Of a DNA stretch of 64,000 bases, positions 1-9,448 are shown in pieces. This stretch comes from Glandiceps talaboti. Taxonomy: Eukaryota; Hemichordata; Enteropneusta; Spengelidae. The stretch lies in assembly GCF_964340395.1 (NCBI RefSeq), contig NC_135571.1, positions 14,729,221 through 14,793,220 of the forward strand, read 5' to 3'. The position numbers and the translations under genes were made by a program. The notes beneath the pieces are model-generated. The model was given only the letters and a program-made list of their open reading frames with translations. It had not been told where the DNA came from and did no database searches. Numbering within the stretch: the stretch's first letter is position 1; each line of letters opens with the position of its first letter.

Positions 1-178
1 CTCTACAGCCCACCACCTATCTACAGCCTCAGATCCATCACAACCCACTACACGTACCTTTTCTGCACCGAAAACTGACCCACCTCTGTCAATAGTCCAC
101 CACCTCTCTCTACAGCCCACTACCTCTGTGTACAGCCTATATTGTACAGCTAACCAACTACACCCCATCATGTCTACA
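1..178. repeat. Degenerate cagcccacta/ctctacag repeat
   Basis: Imperfect copies of a pyrimidine-rich unit with ctacagcc cores, inside the CWF19L1 intron that continues left of the window. Confidence 0.6.
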
Positions 179-353
179 GCACATCAGTGGATATGATTGC
201 GTAGATTGTATGTTAGCATAACAGAAATAGTTCTTTTGTTGTGAATACCCCCACCCTCATCCAACCCCCATTCCACAGTAGCTGTGATATAACATTGTAC
301 TGTTAAAGAAAAACCTGACAAATACACTGTAAAATCTACAAAGAAAAACTTAC

Positions 354-455
354 CTAAATATGTAATATTTTCTGCCAATTCTCCACCATTATTATCTTTA
401 AAGCTGTCCTCGTGCTCTGATAAATTTGCACCAAGAATATAGGTAGCTATTGGAA
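354..455 (-). CDS. CWF19L1: CWF19L1 coding exon 4
   Basis: 102 nt, acceptor atttacag, donor gtaagt. Encodes VPIATYILGANLSEHEDSF and then GGELAENITYLG. The last block matches the human CELAENITYLG sequence almost residue for residue. Ends in phase 1; the next exon must lie outside the window, because 1-353 holds only intron and repeat. Confidence 0.93.
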
Positions 456-3400
456 CTGTAAATAAATTATGTTTATTTTATTTGTGTACATGTCTATTAG
501 TATTCCATCCAACTCACCAGTAATAGTAAAATCAACAAAAAGTACATGTTTGCAGTACAGACTAACATTTACAGGACAGACTTAAATGTTTACAGTACAG
601 AATCTAATGTTTACAGTACAGAATCTAATGTTTACAGTACTGAATCTAATGTTTGCAGTACAGACTAACATTTACAGGACAGACTTCAATGTTTACAGTA
701 CAGAATTTAATGTTTACAGTACAGAATCTAACATTGACAGTACAGAATCTAATTTTTACAGTACAGACTCTAACATTTACAGTACAGACTCTAATTTTTA
801 CAGTACAGACTGTAACATTTACAGTACAGACTCTAATTTTTACAGTACAGACTGTAACATTTACAGTACAGACTCTAATTTTTACAGTACAGACTAATGA
901 TTACGATTACAGTACAGACTAATGTTTACAGTACAGACTCTAACATTTACAGTACAGAATCTAATGTTTACATTACACTCAGACTCTGACATTTACAGTA
1001 CAGACTAATGTTTGCAGTACACTCTAACGTTTACAATACAGACTCTAACGTTTACAGTAGACTCTAACGTTTAAAGTACAGACTAATGATTACGGTTACA
1101 GTACAGACTAATGTTTACAGTACACTAAAATTTACAGTACAGACTAATGTTTACAGTACACTCTAACATTTACAGTACACTAAAATTTACAGTACAGACT
1201 ATAAAGTTTACAATACAGACTCTATCATTGACAGTGCAGACCGTAACATTTACAGTACAGAATCTAATGTTTACAACTAATAACTTTATAAATAGTGTAT
1301 TGTTTACAGTTGAAAGTTGGTAACTTGTGGTACAAGTGCATTTATGTCCTGTACACCAAATCATACCAGGACTAGGATGTCTCCTGTCATCAAAAATACA
1401 CAGTAAATTCTTAGCTTTGTGCCATAACCAAACCTTTACATTTACATTTGTTGTATGTTATTGACTACATGATTTATTACAATATTTACCTTGTTCATCA
1501 CCAGATTGATATTTCTTCCATTCCTCTTCTGCCTTAGGACCATGACCAAAGAAGTTACCAACACAAAATAACATCTGCAATTTTTAACAAAAATATGACA
1601 AACTCTAACAAAGCAGGGGAGAACATAGACTAAAATGTCATGATTCATGTCATGTGATCAGAAAACTCACCATGGAGGAAATATGAACAACAAGTCATTG
1701 AGAATGACATAGTCCCCGCTATGATTGGGTTTTAAGGAATTATCACTACTCTGATCACGCAACAACACTTGTGAACCTAAATCAAGCAGACTTAGATATG
1801 TTGTGTCTGCTTGTTGGACATGGAACATGCCTACAACAATAAAGGATGGGTCGGGTATGGGGGATCGTATCACGACGAAAATGGACATGCACATGTATGT
1901 CATAGAACATTGTCCTAATACCAACTTTGAATGAGATCTGTTCAAGCATGTCTGAGTTATGGCTTTGGACATAGCAAAATCGCAAACAAAATGGCTGCCA
2001 GGTGGCCATATTGGATCGTATCACAACAACAATGAATATGCACATGTATGTCATAGAACACTGTCCTAATACCAACTTTGAATGAGATCTGTTCTAGCAT
2101 GTCTGAGTTATCGCTTTGGACATGGAAAATTTGCAAACAAAATGGCTGCCAGGCAGCCATATTGGATCTCATCATGAAACAAATTGATGTGCATATGTAT
2201 GCCATTGTATGTTACCCCTGTACCAAGTTTGAAAAAAATCGGTCAAGGCATCTCAAAGAAACGGCTGCGGACAGACGGACAGATGGAACCCAATCCATAA
2301 GTCCCCGTCCCGGACTTCGTCCGGCAGGGACTAATAAATGATGGTATGTGTGTACCAATGTATGGTGGTGGTATGTGTATGGTGGTGGTATGTGTATGGT
2401 GGTGGTATGTGTGCACCAGTGTATGATGGTGGTATGTGTGTACCAGTGTATGGTGGTGGTATGTGTGTACCAGTGTATGGTGGTGGTATGTGTGTACCAG
2501 TGTATGGTGGTGGTATGTGTATGGTGGTGGTATGTGTATGGTGGTGGTTCAACCTGCTAATTCTACACAGAACTGCAAATATACATGTAGTACATGTATC
2601 AAAGAACTTTTTGCTAACAATCGGGGCTCAAATTGGAACTTCAAAAAGAGCTTTTCAAGTTCATTGACATCTGTTTTTTGGCTATTGCGTATTGCTTTCT
2701 TTTTGTTTTTCCACTCATTTGTAGTGGAGATATTCACACCAACCCAGGACCTGTAAACTGCTCCTGCAGTAATTGCTCCTTAAACCAGTCAGCTCCACTC
2801 AGAAAGGAGTATATTGTAATACCTGCCATGTATATTAAAAATACATCTACCATTGGCCCAGTTGACTTTGATAAACTGCTACATCATTACCATAAATGTA
2901 CATGTAATTAGCCATACTTTAATGTACCTACTCTCTATAAGCTAAGCTGCAGGAAGAGGCATTATTTTTACAGTATGGCAAGAATGAAAAGTGAACATAG
3001 AGATACAGGATACAGGGAAAACAGAGAGGGGTTGAGGCTAAAGATCTACAGTAGGTCTTAAGAGAGTGGCAGAATGATGGAATGTTAAGATTAAATAAAG
3101 AAAGATTGTTTTCAAATGTACATGTAGGGCCAATGTGAGAGAGATATCTCTGTAAATACATGTACTGGGTACTCTTGGGAACTATATTAAGACAAGACAA
3201 AGAAAGAATTAACTTATTTGCCTATCACAACTTACAAGTACTACCTACATGTATAGTGCAGCGTAAATAACTGATAAAAGTGAGGTTAAGGGGAACACCA
3301 TCAGAGGAAATAAATGTATTGGTTTTTGGAGAGTCATTTCATTTCACAAGATTCAATCTTGTTTCACATTCATTACTTTGTGACTGTCTCAGCAGTAATC

Positions 3401-6400
3401 CAGCATTGCCTCATGGAAATCAGCACACATGTATGTGTATTAGATGAACAATACATACATTTATTCATGACTCATAAATAGTTTTTACCTTCAAATGAAT
3501 ATGCATGTCCACTAACTCCTATGCTGCAATACTAGAATACACTAACTCCCATGCTGCAATACTAGAATACACTAACTCCCATGCTGCAATACTAGAATAC
3601 ACTAACTCCCATGCTGCATACTAGAATACACTAACTCCCATGCTGCATACTAGAATACACTAACTCCCATGCTGCAATACTAGAATACACTAACCCCCAT
3701 GCTGCAATACTAGAATACGCTAACTCCCATGCTGCAATACTAGAATACACTAACTCCCATGCTGCAATACTAGAATACACTAACTCCCATGCTGCATACT
3801 AGAATACACTAACTCCCATGCTGCAATACTAGAATACACTAACCCCCATGATGCAATACTAGAATACACTAACTCCCATGCTGCAATACTAGAATACACT
3901 AACCCCCATGCTGCAATACTAGAATACGCTAACTCCCATGCTGCATACTAGAATACACTAACTCCCATGCTGCAATACTAGAATACACTAACCCCCATGA
4001 TGCAATACTAGAATACACTAACTCCCATGCTGCAATACTAGAATACACTAACCCCCATGCTGCAATACTAGAATACGCTAACTCCCATGCTGCAATACTA
4101 GAATACACTAACTCCCATGCTGCAATACTAGAATACACTAACTCCCATGCTGCAATACTAGAATACACTAACTCCCATGCTGCATACTAGAATACACTAA
4201 CTCCCATACTGCAATACTAGAATACACTAACCCCCATGCTGCAATACTAGAATACACTAACTCCCATGCTGCAATACTAGAATACACTAACTCCCATGCT
4301 GCATACTAGAATACACTAACTCCCATACTGCAATACTAGAATACACTAACTCCCATGCTGCAATACTAGAATACACTAACTCCCATGCTGCAATACTAGA
4401 ATACACTAACTCCCATGCTGCATACTAGAATACACTAACTCCCATGCTGCAATACTAGAATACACTAACCCCATGATGCAATACTAGAATACACTAACTC
4501 CAATGCTGCAATACTAGAATACACTAACTCCCATGCTGCAATACTAGAATACACTAACTCCCATGCTGCAATACTAGAATACACTAACTCCCATGCTACA
4601 ATACTAGAATACACTAACTCCCATGCTGCAATACTAGAATACACTAACTCCCATGCTGCATACTAGAATACACTAACCCCCATGCTGCAATACTAGAATA
4701 CACTAACCCCCATGCTGCAATACTAGAATACACTAACCCCCCATACTGCAATACTAGAATACACTAACCCCCATGCTGCAATACTAGAATACACTAACTC
4801 CCATGCTGCAATACTAGAATACACTAACTCCCATACTGCAATACTAGAATACACTAACTCCCATACTGCAATACTAGAATACACTAACTCCCATACTGCA
4901 ATACTAGAATACACTAACCCCCATACTGCAATACTAGAATACACTAACCTCCATGCTGCATACTAGAATACACTAACTCCCATGCTGCAATACTAGAATA
5001 CACTAACTCCCATGATGCAATACTAGAATACACTAACTCCCATGCTGCAATACTAGAATACACTAACCCCCATGCTGCAATACTAGAATACGCTAACTCC
5101 CATGCTGCATACTAGAATACGCTAACTCCCATGCTGCAATACTAGAATACACTAACCCCCATGATGCAATACTAGAATACACTAACCCCCATGATGCAAT
5201 ACTAGAATACACTAACTCCCATGCTGCAATACTAGAATATGCTAACGCCCATGCTGCAATACTAGAATATGCTAACGCCCATGCTGCAATACTAGAATAT
5301 GCTAACGCCCATGCTGCAATACTAGAATACACTAACTCCCATGCTGCAATACTAGAATACACTAACCCCCATGCTGCAATACTAGAATACACTAACTCCC
5401 ATGCTGCAATACTAGGATACACTAACCCCCATGCTGCAATACTAGAATACACTAACCCCCATGCTACAATACTAGAATACACTAACTCCCATGCTGCAAT
5501 ACTAGAATACACTAACTCCCATGCTGCAATACTAGAATACACTAACTCCCATGCTGCATACTAGAATACACTAACCCCCATGCTGCAATACTAGAATACA
5601 CTAACCCCCATGCTGCAATACTAGAATACACTAACCCCCCATGCTGCAATACTAGAATACACTAACTCCCATGCTTCAATACTAGAATACACTAACTCCC
5701 ATGCTGCAATACTAGAATACACTAACTCCCATGCTGCAATACTAGAATACACTAACCCCCATGCTGCAATACTAGAATACACTAACCCCATACTGCATAC
5801 TAGAATACACTAACCCCCATGCTGCAATACTAGAATACACTAACTCCCATGCTGCAATGCTAGAATACACTAACCCCCATGCTGCAATACTAGAATACAC
5901 TAACTCCCATGCTGCAATACTAGAATACACTAACTCCCATGCTGCAATACTAGAATACACTAACTCCCATACTGCAATACTAGAATACACTAACTCCCAT
6001 GCTGCAATACTAGAATACATTAACTCCCATGCTGCAATACTAGAATACACTAACCCCCCATACTGCAATACTAGAATACACTAACTCCCATGCTGCAATA
6101 CTAGAATACACTAACTCCCATGCTGCAATACTAGAATACACTAACCCCCATACTGCAATACTAGAATACACTAACTCCCATGCTGCAATACTAGAATACA
6201 CTAACTCCCATACTGCAATACTAGAATACACTAACCCCCATACTGCAATACTAGAATACACTAACCCCCATACTGCAATACTAGAATACACTAACCCCCA
6301 TGCTGCAATACTAGAATACACTAACCCCCATACTGCAATACTAGAATACACTAACCTCCATGCTGCATACTAGAATACTGCTAGGACAATGAACAATCAA

Positions 6401-8955
6401 TTTGTTGTTTCCTACCAAGAACACTAAATTTAACTGATGTGAAATCATGACATTACTCTCGGGAACCAAAACTTTATAAAAATGTTTCATTTCTGTGAGT
6501 AGTATTACCCTTTATCACAGTTTTTTTTGCTGCTAAGCCTAATATGGGTTTTATTTGCCCATCACATTATTGCAAACACTATAATAACAATATTTAAAGC
6601 CTAACCTCAAATGTTCCTGCCTTTTTCTGTACATTTTTCACTCTGGTGTAGAGTTGGTCTAACTTGCCTTCTACATCCCCACAGATAAGTCTAAAAGAAA
6701 AGGAAGATAGTTAGTTCACTGGACCAATTGTGGGGAAGAATTGAATTTTAGAACTGATTCTTTGTTATCGGACGTCAGAATAACTCCAGACTCGTAGTAG
6801 TTAACAACAAACACAAATATTTATTGATAACTCGTTAGGTGATTACAAACTTGCAATCACCGTCGAACACAACTCAACAGCCTTACAGGAGAACGTTTGT
6901 TAAAAAAAATTCAGAACTTTCAGCGCTAGAGCCAAAGTCATTAATAGCCTCGCTTTCACGATAAGGTTGAGAAGATCTCTGATTGGTTAAAAGATTATCT
7001 ATGTCACGTGCTGAAACAAAAGTCAATCATGGCGTAATTACACAATTACACAAATTGTAAACATCAACAAATTAACATTCTTTCACGACACCAACTTTGG
7101 AAGTTAAGTGTACGAGGTACAAGGTACAATACAGTGGAAGTCTTCCACATAACAACAAATACATTGTACTAGTACCTATATTAGAAAACATAAATTACTA
7201 GTTTCAACAAGTGCTACATCTAGTACATCTAGTATACTATATATGAAGACAGTGTCTAAAATATAGAGTGCAGAGAAGGTGACATGAGCGAGCTTGTCTG
7301 TGCCCCTTGCATACAATTGCAACAATGTATCACCAGACACTCTCAAGCTACAGAAGAGAGCCATCAACTTTCATGTTGACATATGTATTTCTAGAACTCA
7401 CACATCATATGCATTAGACCACAGACAAGTAATTACACATAAAGCTACATGTACCACTACAATAAGATGGGTTTTTAAATTTTTTATTTGATATTTTTTT
7501 TATTTTAGATATTCACAATCTTAGCTTTATTGTGCCATGATGCCAATGATTGAAGCACATACACATAACTCTGACATTATGATAATTAACAAAACAGATT
7601 CTTCTCAAAAAAGACAACTATTTAATATCTGCATAATGTTATTGTAATTCACATGCATTGTTCTCCGTCTTGAACATCAAGAGCAGAACTGGGTGCTCAA
7701 CAAATAAACTTTGAATTTGGGTAGATGTGGTCAATGCAAAATTATCGATCCACTCTTGGAAACAATTACTCATTGTATGTACAAATGTATGAATACTGTA
7801 ACCCTCCTCATTGTAGTAAGTGAAACGCTGCAAGTATCTGGATCTCTGGGTGAACTTTTGTTGACAATATATTGCCAGGTAGATGTGGTATGGAACCTTC
7901 AACAGAAATAATTTTAGTTGACAATATATTGCCAGGTAGATGTGGTATGGAACCTTCAACAGAAATAATTTTAGTTGACAATATATTGCCAGGTAGATGT
8001 GGTATGGAACCTCCAACAGAAATAATTTTAGTTGACAATATATTGCCAGGTACAAATGTAGATGTGGTATGGAACCTTCAACAGAAATAATTTTAGTTGA
8101 TAATATATTGCCAGGTAGATGTGGTATGGAACCTTCAACAGTTATAATTTTAGTTGACAATATATTGCCAGGTAGATGTGGTATCTTTACCTTCAACGGA
8201 AATAATTTTAGTTGATAATATATTGTCAGGTAGATGTGGTATCTTTACCTTCAACGGAAATAATTTTAGTTGATAATATATTGCCAGGTAGATGTGGTAT
8301 GGAAGCTTCAACAGTTATAATTTTAGTTGATAATATATTGCCAGGTAGATGTGGTATGGAAGCTTCAACAGTTATAATTTTAGTTGACAATATATTGCCA
8401 TGTAGATGTGGTATCCTAACTTTCAACATGAATAATTTTCAGCTTAAAAAGCTGCAATCATATTTTTACCTACCAAACATTATAATCTATGCCCAAGGTG
8501 AAGCATAGTTTATAAACTCACAATGCAACAGCTCAACTTTTGGGGACTAGGCATTTTTAACTGACACGATTGGGGGGGCACCCCCCACCCGGCACGTCCA
8601 CCAGCCCCTTACAGTTGCAAGAACTAAGTTGACCTTTCGATCTGCCAAGTCGACGTAAGACCAACGATCGTCATCAGAATGACATATTACATACTATTAT
8701 TTCTATCCCAAAACTATCAAACTTGCTTTGTTTGCATTGGCTCCATGATATAATCAGATCACCATGTACCAACGAACAAGGCAAAACAAGTTATTATACA
8801 CATTGCAGTGTTACCTCCAACTTCCATTGGTTCCAAGTTAAACTGGCGCGCATGGCACAGTTGTGATCAATTTCTCGATCTCCAGGCAGTGATGAAATGG
8901 CTTTACATCAACAAAGAACATGTGATCTCACTTACATTTTCAAGTTATTCTGCAT
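354..8955 (-). CDS. CWF19L1: CWF19-like protein 1, 5' part (4 coding exons, runs off left edge)
   Basis: Exons joined on the minus strand: 8936-8955, 6606-6690, 1490-1574, 354-455; later exons lie left of the window. The product begins MQNNLKILICGDVEGK, matching the human CWF19L1 start in length and pattern, and continues with RVKNVQKKAG, MLFCVGNFFG, TYILGAN and ELAENITYLG. These are blocks of the N-terminal metallophosphoesterase-like domain (GDVEG, VGNFFG and GAN are the metal-site-type motifs). All introns are GT-AG and the phases fit (2, 0, 1, then 1 at the last donor). The 20-nt first exon was chosen because its ATG, its phase-2 end and its strong donor (AT then gtaagt) restore the conserved LxICGDVEGK frame. 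Known of the family: a relative of yeast Drn1 and Cwf19, linked to spliceosome and intron-lariat processing; human mutations cause recessive cerebellar ataxia. The C-terminal HIT-like part is not in this window. Identification is firm; the gene is partial only because of the window edge. Confidence 0.93.
543..1275. repeat. Minisatellite, ~19-21 bp tttacagtacagact units
   Basis: About 35 diverged copies built on tttacagtacagactctaa, with variant spacers. It fills the CWF19L1 intron between exons 4 and 3. The open frames across it are repeat artefacts. Confidence 0.9.
1490..1574 (-). CDS. CWF19L1: CWF19L1 coding exon 3
   Basis: 85 nt, acceptor attgcag, donor gtaaat. Encodes MLFCVGNFFGHGPKAEEEW and on to SGDEQ. 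VGNFFG is nearly invariant in CWF19L1 as I recall it. The leading ATG is an internal Met, not a start. Ends in phase 1. Confidence 0.93.
1706..2335. mobile_element. Non-autonomous DNA-type element with internal 150-bp repeats
   Basis: Both ends carry the same short terminal motif in opposite orientation (agtccccg on the left; gggact on the right, reading agtccct on the other strand). Inside are about 2.6 copies of a ~150-bp unit, with the gatcgtatcac-type landmark near 1864, 2015 and 2165. They are followed by ggacagacggacagat and a ccggacttcgtccgg hairpin just before the right end. This composition is familiar from marine-invertebrate repeats. The exact boundaries and the class are inferred. 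Confidence 0.55.
2338..2548. repeat. Minisatellite, gtatggtggtggtatgtgt units
   Basis: Mixed 18- and 27-bp units of tatggtggtgg/tgtgtaccag. It directly abuts the right end of the DNA-type element. Confidence 0.9.
2633..2911 (+). pseudogene. Non-LTR retrotransposon remnant with 2A-like GDIHTNPGP motif
   Basis: An open stretch with a hydrophobic run (residues ~11-30) followed by SGDIHTNPGP at 2723-2752 and then a Cys-rich segment (CSCSNCS). A hydrophobic segment followed by GD(I/V)xxNPGP is the known N-terminal arrangement of several LINE ORFs in marine invertebrates, where the motif acts as a 2A-like ribosome-skipping signal or signal-peptide mimic. No endonuclease or reverse transcriptase follows; the frame ends at 2909-2911. 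It lies in CWF19L1 intron 2, antisense to the gene. It could be chance, but the hydrophobic context argues against that. Confidence 0.5.
2912..3519. other. Intron sequence without recognised feature
   Basis: AT-rich CWF19L1 intron 2 sequence. I see no exon, RNA gene or repeat array in it. Confidence 0.6.
3520..6378. repeat. Large 30-bp minisatellite (ctaactcccatgctgcaata unit)
   Basis: About 95 copies of a 30-bp unit, ctaactcccatgctgcaata followed by ctagaataca, over 2.86 kb. Variants are mainly ctaactccc/ctaaccccc, gctgc/actgc/gatgc and a 1-bp-short version with gcatac. Because 30 is a multiple of 3, several frames stay open; they are not genes. It ends about 230 bp from CWF19L1 exon 2. Confidence 0.97.
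6606..6690 (-). CDS. CWF19L1: CWF19L1 coding exon 2
   Basis: 85 nt, acceptor tttag at 6691, donor gttag. Encodes LICGDVEGKLDQLYTRV and on to KKAGTFE. This is the first phosphoesterase motif block (GDVEGK). Ends in phase 0. Confidence 0.93.
6691..7856. other. CWF19L1 intron 1, unique part
   Basis: AT-rich intron sequence with no recognised gene or RNA. It leads into the 57-bp array at 7857. Confidence 0.6.
7857..8428. repeat. 57-bp minisatellite (attttagttgacaatatatt unit)
   Basis: About 10 copies of a 57-58-bp unit containing ttgacaatatattgccaggt and agatgtggtatgg, in CWF19L1 intron 1. The open frames through it are repeat artefacts. Confidence 0.95.
8936..8955 (-). CDS. CWF19L1: CWF19L1 coding exon 1
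   Basis: Twenty coding bases, MQNNLK plus two bases of the next codon, ending at a consensus donor (gtaagt). It is too short for any ORF scan; it was placed by frame, donor quality and its match to the length of the human N-terminus. Other upstream ATG/donor pairs tested (for example near 8834, 8852 and 8921) give the wrong phase. Confidence 0.85.
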
Positions 8956-9381
8956 GATTATCCATAAATCAATGGCATTGCTCCGTACAGCAGACTGCAA
9001 TGAAGTTGTTGTCAATGTTCAAGGCGGAAGTTGTCTGTGCACATGTGTACATCGCTGTGTTGTGCGTCACCAACGGTGTCTTTTGGAAATGTTACTGCCC
9101 GCGTCCGCTTTAGTTGCACAAAATTGGCTACATGCAGTAATATATATGATCTGAAAGGCGTTACCATAGTATTCAGAGTATTTTGAAATACATTTCAACC
9201 CTCAAAGAGACAGAATAAAGTATTATGATATATGGCGGAAGTGAAAAAATTCAACTCCAGCTATAGTAACGCTTTGCATTCTGGATACTATCAGATCACC
9301 TGTTTGGTCGTGCGCTTTCGTGGTTGTTGACAGTTTCCCATAGTAACTGCATTTTGTTGCTCGTATTGCAAATTGTCGAAT
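8956..9381. promoter_or_regulatory. Divergent promoter region, CWF19L1 / DNAAF3
   Basis: Only 426 bp separate the two start codons, which point away from each other. Two ETS/GABP-like sites (ggcggaagtt at 9023-9032; atggcggaagtg at 9232-9243, which also resembles a YY1 core) and an RFX X-box lie inside. I see no TATA box for either gene. Transcription start sites cannot be placed from sequence alone. Confidence 0.6.
9333..9347 (+). promoter_or_regulatory. Candidate RFX X-box upstream of DNAAF3
   Basis: GTTTCC-CAT-AGTAAC fits the X-box consensus RYYNYY-N(1-3)-RRNRAC at every position and lies 34 bp before the DNAAF3 ATG. RFX factors drive motile-cilium genes through such sites, which suits this gene's role. 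Inference from motif and context. Confidence 0.6.
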
Positions 9382-9448
9382 ATGGTCGATGGTTTTGGAG
9401 CAATTACCTTCTGGGGGTTCAGTCCAGCGTTGGACCTTCAGGAGAAAG
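9382..9448 (+). CDS. DNAAF3: DNAAF3 coding exon 1
   Basis: MVDGFGAITFWGFSPALDL plus QEK, donor gtaaag, phase 1. FWGFSPALDLQ matches the N-terminal block of the human protein (WWGLSPALDLQ). Confidence 0.95.

Noticed and set aside
2723-2752. NPGP motif as evidence of a virus insertion
   Set aside because: 2A-like motifs also occur in non-LTR retrotransposons; the hydrophobic segment before it and absence of any viral domain favour that source.
3929-6351. Long minus-strand frames of YSSIAAWELV repeats
   Set aside because: A 30-bp unit without stops is open in several frames by arithmetic; there is no start context, splice site or homology.
8834-8852. Alternative CWF19L1 first exon starting MEVGG or MRASLTW
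   Set aside because: The donor phase (1 or 0) does not fit the phase-2 requirement of exon 2; the ATG at 8955 does.
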